From the NCBI GenBank assembly GCA_001512505.1, contig LFSC01000041.1:1-64000 (forward strand): DNA of 64,000 nt, read 5' to 3'. This document shows positions 18,701-27,312 of the stretch, in pieces (positions within the stretch are counted from its first letter, which is position 1; each line of letters opens with the position of its first letter). The translations under genes and the position numbers were made by a program. A model generated the notes under the pieces. It had not been told where the DNA came from and made no database searches. It saw only the letters and a list, made by a program, of their open reading frames with translations. The stretch comes from Clostridiaceae bacterium DTU079 (GTDB lineage: Bacteria; Bacillota; Clostridia; Acetivibrionales; Acetivibrionaceae).

Positions 18701-21456
18701 AAGAGGTATTGAAGGCACATGAGTATTGGAAAATTAAAAACATGAAGGTTGACCTGGTAATTTTAAATGAAGAGGAAAACAGCTATACAAACCCTCTGAA
18801 CAGTTTGCTGTTTGATGTTTTGGCGGGAAGTCATGCCCATGATATGATAAACAAGCCAGGAGGAGTATTTGTCCTCAAGGGAAGCAATATGCCGCCCGAA
18901 GACATTGATTTGATTTGTGCCGTTTCCAGGATTATATTGAAAGGAAATGCCGGGGACCTGAGGGAGCAGACCAAAAGTATTAAAGCTCAAAGCTTTTCTG
19001 AGTTTAAGAGCTTTAAGGAAGAGCCTTTGCATTATGAGACAAAACTCAACAAAGATACGGATCTTATCTTTTACAACGGACTGGGAGGTTTCAGACAGGA
19101 CGGCAGGGAGTATGTAATTTATCTCGAAAACGGTAACAATACACCCTTGCCATGGATAAATGTTATATCCAACCGAAACTTCGGCTTTATTGTTACTGAA
19201 TCGGGAGCCGGCTATACATGGTTTGAAAACAGCCGGGAAAATAAACTTACTCCGTGGTCCAATGACCCTGTGAGTGACACCCCCGGAGAAATTTTGTATA
19301 TCCAGGACGACAGAACCGGGGAAACATGGTCCGTAACTCCTCTTCCGATTCGGGAGGCAGAGCCCTATAAAATAAGGCATGGCTTCGGTTATACGGTATT
19401 TGAGCACGTAAGCCACGGAATCATACAGGAAATGACACAATTCGTACCCGTTGAGGACAGTGTAAAAATAAGCATTTTAAAGCTTGTGAACCAAGCAGAT
19501 AAACCGAGAAGCTTAAGTATAACTTACTATATACGACCGGTTTTAGGTGTAAGTGACCAGTTTACCGCTTCCCATATAAATACGGAGATAAGTGACCGGG
19601 GAGTGGTGTTAATAAGAAACAACTATAATGATGAGTTTCCGGGAAGGGTTGCTTTTATTGACTCCTCAATAAAGGATAGGTCCATAACCTGTGACAGAAA
19701 AGAGTTTTTCGGAATGGGCAGCATTAAAGAACCGGAAGCGATAAAGAGAGTATCTCTTTCCGGAACTGTTGGTGCAGGCTTTGATCCTTGTGCGGCTATG
19801 AGCGTAAATGTCAGTCTTGAGCCCGGTGAAGAGAAGGAGATGATTTTCCTTTTAGGCGCAGGGAAAAATGCGGAAGAAACCGAATATTTGTCAAATAAAT
19901 ATAGAAAGCCGGAGGAAGCCAAAAAGGCTCTGGAGGAAGTGAAGAAATTCTGGGATGGGAAGCTGGGGGCAGTACAGTTCTATACCCAGAACTCTGCAAT
20001 GGATATCCTTTTAAACGGATGGCTTATGTATCAGGTGATAACCAGCAGGCTCTGGACCCGGTCGGCATTTTATCAATCCGGTGGCGCTTATGGCTTCAGA
20101 GACCAGCTTCAGGACTCTATGGCTATTACCCACGTGTGGCCTGAAGTTACCAGGGCTCAAATACTGCTTCATTCAAAGCACCAGTTCATAGAAGGCGACG
20201 TGCAACACTGGTGGCATGAGGAGAAGTATAAGGGTACAAGAACAAGGTTTTCCGATGACCTTTTGTGGATGCCCTTTGTAACGGAAGAATATATAAGGGT
20301 TACCGGTGACTATTCAATTCTTGAGGAAAAAACACCTTTCCTTGAGGATGAGCCGTTAAAAGAGTTTGAGGATGAAGCTTATCGTATACCCAGGGTATCC
20401 GAGACCGTTTCTACCCTGTATGACCACTGTATCAGGGCTATTAATCGGTCTCTCAGGTTCGGAGAGCATGGAATACCTCTAATAGGCTCCGGAGACTGGA
20501 ATGACGGAATGAATACCGTCGGAAACAAAGGAAAGGGAGAAAGTGTATGGCTTGGCTGGTTCCTTTATTCGATACTTAAGGGTTTTGCACCGATTTGCGA
20601 AAGAATGGGGGATAAGGAGCTGGCAAAGAGCTATCTTGAGACAGCGGACAAAATAGCTTCGGCAATAGAAGAAAATGCTTGGGACGGCAGCTGGTACAGA
20701 AGGGCATATTTTGACAACGGAATACCTCTCGGTTCAATACAAAACAGTGAGTGTAAGATAGACTCTTTGGCGCAGACTTGGGCAGTAATATCCGAAGGAG
20801 GAAACAAGGACAGAATAATTGAGGCAATGAATGCTCTGGAGAATTACCTGGTTAAGCGTGATGAAGGCTTAATAAAGCTTTTGACACCTCCTTTCGATCA
20901 AAGCGATCTGGAGCCGGGATATATCAAGAGCTATGTTCCGGGTGTGCGGGAAAACGGAGGACAGTATACCCATGCAGCTGCTTGGGTGGTTATGGCTTTT
21001 GCAAAGATGGGGGACGGGGATAAGGCTCTTGAGCTTTTTGACCTGTTAAATCCCATCAATCACTCAAGGACGCCTATTGAATACTCGAGATATAAGGTTG
21101 AGCCGTATGTAATGGCTGCAGATGTTTATTCCGTGCCTCCTCATACGGGAAGGGGCGGATGGACCTGGTACACCGGATCGGCAGGATGGATGTATAGAGT
21201 GGGATTTGAATATATTTTGGGTTTCAAAAAGCGTGGAGAATTCCTTGAAATTGATCCGTGCATACCTAAGACATGGTCCGGATTTGATATTAAATACAAG
21301 TATAAGGATACTTTGTATTTGATTGAAGTTAAAAACCCTGACGGTGTGAACCGTGGGATAAAAAGGGTAGTGGTTGACGGAGCGGAATGCGACGATAATA
21401 GGATCCCCTTGGTCAACGATGAAAAAGAGCATAAAATTGAGGTTTATATGGGTTAA
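12709..21456 (+). CDS. Giant cyclic beta-1,2-glucan synthase-like membrane protein (GT84 plus GH94)
   Basis: The architecture matches NdvB/ChvB cyclic beta-1,2-glucan synthases. Numbering here is from the TTG-extended frame at 12595. After one N-terminal membrane helix and a soluble region come two helices (about 467-520). A glycosyltransferase domain follows, with IITIDADTILPLG (D684, D686) and HRWVRGDWQLLPW. A block of helices (about 870-1055) is next, then a glycoamylase-type domain (from RKIARKTWRYFEEF). Two GH94 N-terminal-type beta domains follow, and a GH94 catalytic domain with GSGDWNDGMN (D2637). ATG 12709 is preferred because it starts the first membrane helix and has GGAG upstream, giving 2915 residues. 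The product would be a periplasm-like or wall glucan. A role as a 1,2-beta-oligoglucan phosphorylase system is a weaker alternative. Confidence 0.88.
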   Translation: MEIVLNVLYIAILLLTVLYLVWLMFSKTQDRQLIKTRDASLSSDELQNYAKEIAFEHAISKNVSDFIWPIPRMNDNYRYIMSVYKELNEDVMNGIDTTPAAEWLLDNFYIIEEQVKSIRRDLTKKYYSKLPMLSSGHLRGYARIYSIALELVSHTDGRIDEKVLINYINAYQSNNVLTIRELWALPIMIKLALIENTRYICERISQTQSQIRKVEEILDDFDENNENIYKLINAIDSELKGKNQVSSAFIEHLAYRFRKMGKAYSHVLAYIDERLGETGTTVDIVTHKEHNEQTVRKASIGNCIMSLKYISTTNWVDIFERLNAVDKILRSDPTGSYSLLDLPTRNYYRKSIEELAMRFSVSETHVAKKAVELAQRAAEHQTQENVRLRHVGYYLVGKGIKDLEKEIGYQKKFFERISEKILAHPGILYMTSIGFIILMLTAGAVCYSFNNSLEYRWLFMVISGLAVIVPAADIAVNAVNWIISRVVKPSFLPKIEIKGDIPEEYATMVVIPALLPDEKRALELIDNLEVYYLANKEKNLYFSLAGDYKDAPEKEMPNDKKIIETALNRISELNKKYGSEDKNIFYFFHRHRQFNDKQNKWMGWERKRGALLEFNELLLGSKSTSYSILSEEFSKLPKVKYIITIDADTILPLGAAKKLIGTMAHPLNRPVIDKTRGVVVEGYGLLQPRIGFDIESTNKSLFSRIFAGDEGIDPYASAISDVYQDLFGEGIFTGKGIYDLEVFQDLLKNAIPDNTVLSHDLLEGSYVRTGLVTDVQLVDGYPSKVNSHAMRLHRWVRGDWQLLPWLKGHVKDKSGKLIKNPLSLLTKWKIIDNLRRSLVAPSLMLLLFLGFGVLPGSPVFWFLTALLCMYLPLITGAIDYIISKRFRTIALKKYAPVISGLKASFLQMTLQFVFLPYNAYLMVNAIAVTLFRVLISKKNMLEWVTALDTEKSLKNSLKGYVIKMKTAVFQSLIIVGLSVWLRPDYLVLAVCLLVIWTLSPFIAYWISKESVYKNKALSEKEQLELRKIARKTWRYFEEFMNKRNNYLVPDNYQEDPPNGVAYRTSPTNIGLGMLAALTARDLGYIGTLELCDILTRTMDTIDRMEKWNGHLYNWYTTDTLETLRPRYISTVDSGNFVCYLITLKEGLLEYLKRPLIDKTFVNGIRDTVSLINREKDGSYSDISGLEKCFTDGGGVSHGDAVMWAKALSELVDNNKNQGSGKDVWKLKVDNMIEMLRMEIFTYMPWVTMLGDVPEGFKKLYGKPEIKKLFDDIKEKLSADITLIEMPESYRDAVKKIDRLKKAAKGEQDADSLINWFDELKKNLETAAKNTEKLIGRINDLIKRITKLFDETEFIHLYDRKRQLFSIGYNIEENSLTDSYYDLLASEARQTSYIAIARGEVEPEHWFKLGRTLTQLDRYKGMVSWSGTMFEYLMPLLIMKSNRNTLLDETYSFVVRGQKKYGRQRNVPWGTSESGFYAFDINLNYQYKACGVPWLGLKRGLIEDMVVAPYATLLALPLDPQGVMENIKRLAAEGAEGRYGLYEAIDYTPERIPIGEKKGIVKSYMAHHQGMSILSLNNYLNDNIMQKRFHADPVVEAARLLLAEKVPSNIVFTKENKEKILPFKDIVYEEVDFYREFNSPDPVLPKVHILSNGSYSVMVTDKGTGYSRNKNLDVIRWREDISQDNYGNFFYIRDVKSNEVWSAAYAPFGKKPDEYKIIFTSGKARFLRRDGNISTQTEMVVCAGDNAEIRSLTLTNNGTEESVLEVTSYFELVLAPHGADIAHPAFSNLFIRTEFLPEHNCIIASRRPRTENGKTIWLVSKMLVEGETVGGLQYETDRMQFIGRGRDVSNPVALEPARPLTNTCGAVLDPIVSFRQMVRMEPGKTVKISYITAVADTREDAVDLAAKYSSSHVIKDEISMAITRSRVEAKYLNLVTEEIELYQDLISHILFIGPNQRKKQECIKNNKKGQSALWPYGISGDIPIVLVMLDKTEDIDIVQEVLKAHEYWKIKNMKVDLVILNEEENSYTNPLNSLLFDVLAGSHAHDMINKPGGVFVLKGSNMPPEDIDLICAVSRIILKGNAGDLREQTKSIKAQSFSEFKSFKEEPLHYETKLNKDTDLIFYNGLGGFRQDGREYVIYLENGNNTPLPWINVISNRNFGFIVTESGAGYTWFENSRENKLTPWSNDPVSDTPGEILYIQDDRTGETWSVTPLPIREAEPYKIRHGFGYTVFEHVSHGIIQEMTQFVPVEDSVKISILKLVNQADKPRSLSITYYIRPVLGVSDQFTASHINTEISDRGVVLIRNNYNDEFPGRVAFIDSSIKDRSITCDRKEFFGMGSIKEPEAIKRVSLSGTVGAGFDPCAAMSVNVSLEPGEEKEMIFLLGAGKNAEETEYLSNKYRKPEEAKKALEEVKKFWDGKLGAVQFYTQNSAMDILLNGWLMYQVITSRLWTRSAFYQSGGAYGFRDQLQDSMAITHVWPEVTRAQILLHSKHQFIEGDVQHWWHEEKYKGTRTRFSDDLLWMPFVTEEYIRVTGDYSILEEKTPFLEDEPLKEFEDEAYRIPRVSETVSTLYDHCIRAINRSLRFGEHGIPLIGSGDWNDGMNTVGNKGKGESVWLGWFLYSILKGFAPICERMGDKELAKSYLETADKIASAIEENAWDGSWYRRAYFDNGIPLGSIQNSECKIDSLAQTWAVISEGGNKDRIIEAMNALENYLVKRDEGLIKLLTPPFDQSDLEPGYIKSYVPGVRENGGQYTHAAAWVVMAFAKMGDGDKALELFDLLNPINHSRTPIEYSRYKVEPYVMAADVYSVPPHTGRGGWTWYTGSAGWMYRVGFEYILGFKKRGEFLEIDPCIPKTWSGFDIKYKYKDTLYLIEVKNPDGVNRGIKRVVVDGAECDDNRIPLVNDEKEHKIEVYMG

Positions 21457-21532
21457 TTTTATAGACAAATATGATGAGAAAATCTATAATAGAATTGAGT
21501 TTTTGACAATATATTGATTAAGGGGTGACTGT

Positions 21533-22450
21533 ATGAAATATTTAGAAAATGCATTTAAATTTTTCGGTAAATATCTGTTATTGTCAATACCTTTATTAAT
21601 ATTGGTAACCATACCGAATGTTATTCAAGGTAGTACAGATAGGGATACTGTTACAGAAATGTCATACCAGATTGAGAATTTGTCGTTGAAGGTTACCAGA
21701 GGAGAACTTACATCGGAAGATTTCCTAATTATGACATTAGATATTTTGAAACCATTATTTATGCTTATGATTATTGCCCAAATTGTTTCATTAGTGTTAC
21801 GTTTGATTATAATTCCTTCAACTTACGGAGTGGTAAATAAAGCTTTAAAAGAAGGATATGCCGGCTTTGACGATTTTTTGCCGCAATTAGGTAATAATCT
21901 TTTGAAGTATATAATTTACGGAATTGCAAATTTCGTTTTATGGTTAATAATTTCTATTATTATTGCGATAATCGCAGCATTGATTTTATTTTTATTTATC
22001 GGTTTAGGTCAAATCTCAGGTCCGCTTGTTGGATTTGCTATTGTAATTTCCGTACTTCTTGGTGTTGTAATTGTATTAGGAATAATAGCAGTTTGTTATT
22101 TTACAATTTATTGGTTCCCGGCTATGGTTGCTGAAGATTTGGGGGTAATATCCGCTTTAAAAAAATCTATTGAAGTTTCAAAGTCTTATTTTTGGCCGAC
22201 AGTGGGAATTACATTACTGATTTCTTTTATGGGTTGGGTTGTTTCCGTTAGCGTAGCATTTCCTTTAGGCTTGATACCCTATATGGGAGTAGTTGTATCA
22301 AGTATCCCGACGGCGATAGCTCAGTTTTTAACAATTGTATTTTTGATGCTGGTATATAGGGATAAAGCCATAAATGCCCAACCTCAGGATGATGGAATTA
22401 ATGGGTCTGACCCTAATGAATTTAGGTCTAACCCTCATGAATTTATCTAG
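21533..22450 (+). CDS. Integral membrane protein of unknown function
   Basis: The 305 residues contain about six hydrophobic segments: near 14-30, 73-100, 130-160, 165-200, 225-248 and 255-280. Between them is an amphipathic helix with LGVISALKKSIEVSKSYFW, a pattern seen in glycerophosphodiester-phosphodiesterase-type membrane domains and related families, so this may be a general membrane scaffold. The C-terminal tail contains a short duplication (GSDPNEF, RSNPHEF). It lies 76 nt after the glucan synthase with its own GGGGTG ribosome binding site and may be co-expressed with it. I do not assign a function. Confidence 0.75.
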   Translation: MKYLENAFKFFGKYLLLSIPLLILVTIPNVIQGSTDRDTVTEMSYQIENLSLKVTRGELTSEDFLIMTLDILKPLFMLMIIAQIVSLVLRLIIIPSTYGVVNKALKEGYAGFDDFLPQLGNNLLKYIIYGIANFVLWLIISIIIAIIAALILFLFIGLGQISGPLVGFAIVISVLLGVVIVLGIIAVCYFTIYWFPAMVAEDLGVISALKKSIEVSKSYFWPTVGITLLISFMGWVVSVSVAFPLGLIPYMGVVVSSIPTAIAQFLTIVFLMLVYRDKAINAQPQDDGINGSDPNEFRSNPHEFI

Positions 22451-22508
22451 TTTGGATACTTAAATTTGATACTCTTTTTATTATATTAGAGAGATTAATT
22501 TCATTTGC

Positions 22509-22552
22509 GTAAAAAATGTTTCGGTAACTTAAATTTCCGGAACATTTTTTAC
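22509..22552. terminator. Bidirectional terminator, short member of the palindromic repeat family
   Basis: GTAAAAAATGTT(T)CGG pairs with CCGGAACATTTTTTAC around a 12-nt loop. It lies between the convergent genes 21533-22450 and 22549-23652 and contains the stop codon of the latter. Its loop and arms resemble the right arm of the long repeats at 27313 and 38182. Confidence 0.8.
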
Positions 22553-23652
22553 TTTTTTCTGTACTCTGCGATAAGAAGATCGACCATTCTTCCATAGCTT
22601 CTTACCCCGTCATTTTGCATATTAGCCTTTAAATATGCATTGTTTATTGAGGATGAGAAATCCTGTATTTTGGTTTCGTACTTTTCCCAATAATTATTTA
22701 AGGCATTGACATCACGGTTCACACCTTCGCTATACTTTTCCCTCAGTTCGAAATAATCCTCCGGGCTGTATTGATACAGGGCATTGGTTGCATATATCAT
22801 AGCCGAAAGGGTACCTGAATATTGAAAATCCGCATCCGGGTGGTATTTGCAGGCGAGATAGGCAATGTAATTGGCCTCATCCTCCCTGGAAAATCCAATT
22901 TGATGTGCTATCTCATGGCATGCGGTAAAGGGAAGCGATGTGCTGGGGAGGGAAATGTTTACATTCGCCTCTGTAGTATAGGGAAAATAGACTCCTCCGA
23001 TACCTAGGTAGGACATTACTTCAGAGAGAAGTACCCCTTTGGGCCTTCCGAATTTGTATGTCAGCTCAGGATATTGAGATTCAATATTTTTATAACCTAA
23101 ATGTGCTCTTTTTAAAGTATTGTTTATACCGCCGGAGAGCTTCATTATACCGTTACTGTTCTCATCAACCTGTGTTCTGAGTTCGTTGGTACGTTGGATT
23201 AATGCCTCACACACCTGTTTTAGCATATTGATATCGGTCGGTTGCGTGTCATATCCGGCAATATCTTTAAAGGGAAGTCTCTGATAATTAAATCCCCAAA
23301 GAAGTATAAAGGAAAAATACAATATACTTAAAGCTGCAACAAAATTTGATATTGCTCTGCCCAATATACTCCATTTTTCCGAAGAAGACTTTATAATTCT
23401 TATTATTGTTCTTACAATTAAAAACAGCAAAATTAAGACAGTTGAAATCAAAAGAATTTCTGCCATGGATATGGGTATATACCCAAAAAGAAGGTTTAGA
23501 GGAAGGGTAAGTACTTTATATAAAACTTGAGAGTAAATTTTTTCCGTCAAACTATGAGAAAGGGATGAAAGATAGAACAATAGATATCCTAAGGGTATCA
23601 GTAAAACAAGCAATAATCTTTTATGGATTGCTTTTTTTTTCATACTTTTCAC
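22549..23652 (-). CDS. DUF3810-type membrane protein with zinc-peptidase motif
   Basis: Three hydrophobic segments at about 14-32, 62-82 and 100-120 anchor the N-terminus. The large C-terminal domain carries HEIAH at 246-250 followed by SREDEANYIAYLAC, the HExxH plus downstream E arrangement of zinc metallopeptidases. This matches the DUF3810 family, whose role is not established; a membrane-bound peptidase facing the outside is the natural inference. The start MKSMKKKAIHK has an in-frame second ATG three codons later. The stop codon lies inside the bidirectional terminator. Confidence 0.82.
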   Translation of the reverse strand: MKSMKKKAIHKRLLLVLLIPLGYLLFYLSSLSHSLTEKIYSQVLYKVLTLPLNLLFGYIPISMAEILLISTVLILLFLIVRTIIRIIKSSSEKWSILGRAISNFVAALSILYFSFILLWGFNYQRLPFKDIAGYDTQPTDINMLKQVCEALIQRTNELRTQVDENSNGIMKLSGGINNTLKRAHLGYKNIESQYPELTYKFGRPKGVLLSEVMSYLGIGGVYFPYTTEANVNISLPSTSLPFTACHEIAHQIGFSREDEANYIAYLACKYHPDADFQYSGTLSAMIYATNALYQYSPEDYFELREKYSEGVNRDVNALNNYWEKYETKIQDFSSSINNAYLKANMQNDGVRSYGRMVDLLIAEYRKK

Positions 23653-23680
23653 CGACTTTCATATGGGTTTATATTGTTTA

Positions 23681-23759
23681 AGTGAAGAGAAATATGGAAG
23701 AAACATTGTGGAGTAAGTTGTAGAGCCTGTTAAGTTAATACGGCAATATTTTCTTCACT
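23681..23759. repeat. Deleted copy of the palindromic repeat element
   Basis: The 79-nt element has outer inverted ends AGTGAAGA-GAAATAT and AATATTTTCTTCACT. It keeps the left arm of the long form (GGAAGAAACATTGTGGAG, GTAGAGCCTGTTAA) but has lost the centre and most of the right arm. It lies between aat and the DUF3810 gene. Confidence 0.75.
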
Positions 23760-23800
23760 CTCGGTATCTATATAAAAAGAATTAGCAAATTATAACCCTT

Positions 23801-24496
23801 TTATTCGTTTAAAAACTGCCAACTGCCGCGTATTGTATCGAAGCCGAGGCCTTTTTTGAGGCATTCTAAGAATTCATCCCGGTCAATATTTATTGCACCT
23901 AAAGACTCAAGATGTTTAGAATAAACCTGGCAATCGATTAAAAGAAAATCCAGTTCCGAAAGCTTTCGGGTAAGAGTGATAAGTGCGGTTTTCGAAGCAT
24001 TGTCCATAATTGAAAACATGGATTCTCCAAAAAAACATTTACCAAGGGAGACACCGTATAGTCCGCCCACAAGATTACCTTCATACCAAGTTTCTACCGA
24101 GTGGGCAAAACCGAGTTGGTGGAGCAAGGAATAGCTTTCGATGATATCCTGGGTAATCCAGGTGTTATCCTTCCTTAGCTCCGAACACTTGGTGATTACA
24201 TCCTTAAAGCATTTATCAAAGGTTACTTTATATAAATTTTTCTTTAGGAATTTACGCATGGACCTGGAGATAATAATTTTATCGGGATAAAGTACACACC
24301 TGGGATTCGGTGACCACCATATTATGGGGTCACCTTCAGAAAACCAGGGGAAAATACCGTTGGCATATGCAAGAAGAAGACGTTCCGGGGAGAGGTCTCC
24401 ACCTACGGCCAGAATCCCGTCTTCATTGGCAAGGGAGGGATGGGGAAAAAGTAATTCGCTTGTGAGTCTAAAAACCGGCATTAAACCATCACCCAA
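23801..24496 (-). CDS. aat: Leucyl/phenylalanyl-tRNA-protein transferase
   Basis: Aat attaches Leu or Phe from aminoacyl-tRNA to proteins that begin with Lys or Arg, creating an N-degron. The family hallmarks are clear: [45 protein letters not shown], and [21 protein letters not shown] with FFGESMFS. The frame starts with TTG 24496, which has AAAGGA about 8 nt upstream; ATG 24481 is the alternative. It lies 48 nt downstream of clpA, so clpS, clpA and aat appear to be one operon carrying the whole N-degron branch. Confidence 0.93.
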   Translation of the reverse strand: MGDGLMPVFRLTSELLFPHPSLANEDGILAVGGDLSPERLLLAYANGIFPWFSEGDPIIWWSPNPRCVLYPDKIIISRSMRKFLKKNLYKVTFDKCFKDVITKCSELRKDNTWITQDIIESYSLLHQLGFAHSVETWYEGNLVGGLYGVSLGKCFFGESMFSIMDNASKTALITLTRKLSELDFLLIDCQVYSKHLESLGAINIDRDEFLECLKKGLGFDTIRGSWQFLNE

Positions 24497-24544
24497 ATCG
24501 TTAATCCTTTAAACTATAATTACAACTAAAATTTGATATTTACT

Positions 24545-26836
24545 TTAGCTGTGCGAATCTATTTTTATTTCATCATCCACTACATCCACTACGGCGGTTC
24601 CTCCCTTGGAAAGCTTGCCGAAGAGAACCTCGTCAACAAAATAGGTCTTTATTTTGTCCTGTACTATTCTAAGTATTTCCCGGGCACCGTAAATGGATGA
24701 AAGACCTTTTTGAGCAAGCCATTTATAGCACTGGGTGGTAACTTTCAGCTTTATATTTTTAGCCTTTAGCTTCTCCTCAAACTGCTTGATGGCCTTCTTG
24801 GCGATAAGAACAGCCATGTCCTCATTAATATGATTAAAGACCACGATTTCATCCAGCCTGTTTCTAAATTCGGGGGAGAATACCCGATCCACCTCTTTAG
24901 ATATGGCGCTCCTATCGATACTCCTGTTGTCAAAGCCTATCATGGTTTTTCCAATTTCCCGGGCTCCCGCGTTTGAGGTCATTATCAGTATGGTGTTTCT
25001 GAAATCTGCCTTTTTTCCGTTGTTATCGGTAAGAGTAGCATAATCCATTATTTGAAGCAGCACATTAAATATGTCGGGATGTGCCTTTTCAATTTCATCC
25101 AAAAGAAGTACACAGTGAGGCGATTTCCTTATGGCATCGGTTAAAAGGCCACCCTCTTCATATCCCACATATCCGGGAGGTGCTCCAATCAGTCTTGCTA
25201 CCGTATGCTTTTCCTGGTATTCACTCATGTCAAACCTAATAAGCGGAATACCCAAAATCAAAGAAAGCTGTCTAGTAAGCTCGGTTTTTCCCACACCTGT
25301 AGGTCCCACGAAAAGAAGGGATGCCACAGGCTTTTCACCTTCGTTAAAACCTGCACGGGATCTCTTTATAGCATTAACAACGGTTTCAACGGCATTGTCC
25401 TGCCCGAATATTTCAGACTTAAGCTTCTTATCGAGCTTTTTGAGCAACAATATCTCATTGTGAGATACACTCTTTTCAGGAATTTTTGCAATTGACGATA
25501 CAGTGCGTTCTATATCCTTTTCTTTTATAACGATTACCCGGTTTTCGTCTTTTGAATGAAGACGCACATAAGCACCGGTTTCGTCAATCACATCGATTGC
25601 TTTGTCGGGAAGATGCCTGTCCTGAATATATTTAGCCGATAATTCTGCGGCAAGGCGCAGTGCTTTATCGGTATACTTTACTTTGTGGAAATTCTCATAC
25701 CGGTCTTTAAGCCCGGTAAGAATCTTGATGGTGTCATCAATTGACGGTTCGGGAACTTCAATTTTTTGAAACCTTCTCGACAGGGCACGGTCCTTTTCGA
25801 AGTATTTTTTATATTCTTCGTAAGTGGTAGAGCCGATAAAACGCAATTTACCCTGGGTGAGAAAGGGCTTTATTATGTTGGAAGCATCCATTGCCCCGTC
25901 GGAGACGGCACCTGCTCCTACAATTGTATGAATTTCATCTATATAAACAATAGCCTTTTCCTGGCTCTCAATCTCTTTTAAGACTTTTTTCAGACGTTCT
26001 TCAAAGTCACCGCGGTATTTTGTTCCGGCCAGCATACCGCCCATATCGAGACTGTATATTTTACAGCCTTTTAAGGCTTTAGGAACCTTGTCTTCCACGA
26101 TTAATTTGGCCAGCCCTTCAGTGATGGCGGTTTTTCCGACACCGGGATCGCCGACGTGGATGGGATTGTTCTTAAGCCTTCTGGACAAAACCTGAATTGT
26201 TCGGTCGATAATATCATCTCTTCCGATAAGGGGATCTATTTTTCCCATTCTTGCTTTTTCCGTGAGCTCGGTGGCAAAATTGTTTAGAAAATCATTCTTG
26301 GAAGAGGAGTCTTCATCCGTATCAAATTCATAGTACTCCTCTTCATATTCATCCTCTTCCGGCAGAAATTCCGGCTCTACAGGCCGCAAAGAGGTATCAC
26401 GGCTTTTTGGAACCAAAGATACTCCATGGGATATATATTTTAAAACGTCAATTCTCTTTATACCGTTTTCCTGAAGGATATAGCTGGCAAAAGACTCTTT
26501 TTCACCGTAAAGAGCAACGATAATGTCCCCGATAAGGATGGTGTCTTTACCGGACGACATGCAGTGATAAGCCGTTGACTGCATTACACTGTTTACACCA
26601 AGGGATTCGATGGGATCCCTGTTTTCAACGATATCCATGTTTTCAGCAAAGAAATTTAATAAATCGCTCTTGAGTTTTTCGACTTTTCCACCGCAATTTT
26701 CAATTATATCTCTGCCTTCATCAAAAAAAAGGGAGGCATAAAGAATATGCTCGGGAGTAAAGTATTCGTGGTGTTGATGCTTTGCTTCATTATAAGCTGC
26801 GATCAGTATTTTATTTGCTGTATCATCTAATTTCAT
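24545..26836 (-). CDS. clpA: ATP-dependent protease ATPase subunit ClpA
   Basis: ClpA unfolds substrates and feeds them to ClpP. The 763 residues start with two Clp N-repeats (1-145), then an acidic linker. AAA module 1 has Walker A GDPGVGKTA and VYIDEIHTIVGAG. AAA module 2 has GPTGVGKTEL, LLLDEIEKAHPDIF and a small C-terminal D2 domain. The ClpP-docking loop IGF is present (MIGFDNRS). The absence of a long middle coiled coil separates it from ClpB and ClpC. The gene lies 59 nt after clpS, which supplies the adaptor, and 48 nt before aat. Confidence 0.95.
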   Translation of the reverse strand: MKLDDTANKILIAAYNEAKHQHHEYFTPEHILYASLFFDEGRDIIENCGGKVEKLKSDLLNFFAENMDIVENRDPIESLGVNSVMQSTAYHCMSSGKDTILIGDIIVALYGEKESFASYILQENGIKRIDVLKYISHGVSLVPKSRDTSLRPVEPEFLPEEDEYEEEYYEFDTDEDSSSKNDFLNNFATELTEKARMGKIDPLIGRDDIIDRTIQVLSRRLKNNPIHVGDPGVGKTAITEGLAKLIVEDKVPKALKGCKIYSLDMGGMLAGTKYRGDFEERLKKVLKEIESQEKAIVYIDEIHTIVGAGAVSDGAMDASNIIKPFLTQGKLRFIGSTTYEEYKKYFEKDRALSRRFQKIEVPEPSIDDTIKILTGLKDRYENFHKVKYTDKALRLAAELSAKYIQDRHLPDKAIDVIDETGAYVRLHSKDENRVIVIKEKDIERTVSSIAKIPEKSVSHNEILLLKKLDKKLKSEIFGQDNAVETVVNAIKRSRAGFNEGEKPVASLLFVGPTGVGKTELTRQLSLILGIPLIRFDMSEYQEKHTVARLIGAPPGYVGYEEGGLLTDAIRKSPHCVLLLDEIEKAHPDIFNVLLQIMDYATLTDNNGKKADFRNTILIMTSNAGAREIGKTMIGFDNRSIDRSAISKEVDRVFSPEFRNRLDEIVVFNHINEDMAVLIAKKAIKQFEEKLKAKNIKLKVTTQCYKWLAQKGLSSIYGAREILRIVQDKIKTYFVDEVLFGKLSKGGTAVVDVVDDEIKIDSHS

Positions 26837-26895
26837 TAACCTTCACCTTCCCTTTACCATATTAAATCTTAGTTATCATAAGTATAGAAATTAAG

Positions 26896-27195
26896 TTATT
26901 CCGGTTCCATAACAGCTGCCAGGGGAAATTCTCTTTCATTAGCCAGTTTCTCCACCTGTGCTATTTTAGTTCTGGCTATGTCATAGGTATAAACCCCAAC
27001 GACACCTTTTCCTTTTTGGTGTACATCAAGCATAATTCTTGTTGCATCGGCAGCACTTTTGTGAAAAACGGTGATCAATATCTCGACAACGAAATCCATT
27101 GTTGTATAGTCGTCGTTCAGTAATATAACCTTGTACATTTTAGGCTTTTTAAAATCAACAGTGGTTTCTTCCTTGTATATTGTCTTTCCTTCCAC
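26896..27195 (-). CDS. clpS: ClpS adaptor protein
   Basis: ClpS binds N-terminal Leu, Phe, Tyr and Trp and hands those proteins to ClpAP. The core is intact: KVILLNDDYTTMDFVVEIL, the helix with KSAADATRIMLDVHQKG, and the C-terminal part with AREKVEKL-like TKIAQVEKLANEREFPL. At 99 residues it has family length. Translation starts at GTG 27195 with GGAG 9 nt upstream. It is the first gene of the clpS-clpA-aat operon. Confidence 0.96.
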   Translation of the reverse strand: MEGKTIYKEETTVDFKKPKMYKVILLNDDYTTMDFVVEILITVFHKSAADATRIMLDVHQKGKGVVGVYTYDIARTKIAQVEKLANEREFPLAAVMEPE

Positions 27196-27312
27196 AAAAA
27201 GCCACTCCTATCCGACAAAACCTTATTTCTATAATAGAATTATAACAAATATATTCGGTTTATTACAACTATTATTGACCTCTAAATTGACCTCTAAGGG
27301 GTTATATTATTT

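Noticed and set aside
21064-21468. Long minus-strand open frames inside the glucan synthase gene
   Set aside because: These and similar frames elsewhere are shadows of the plus-strand coding sequence.
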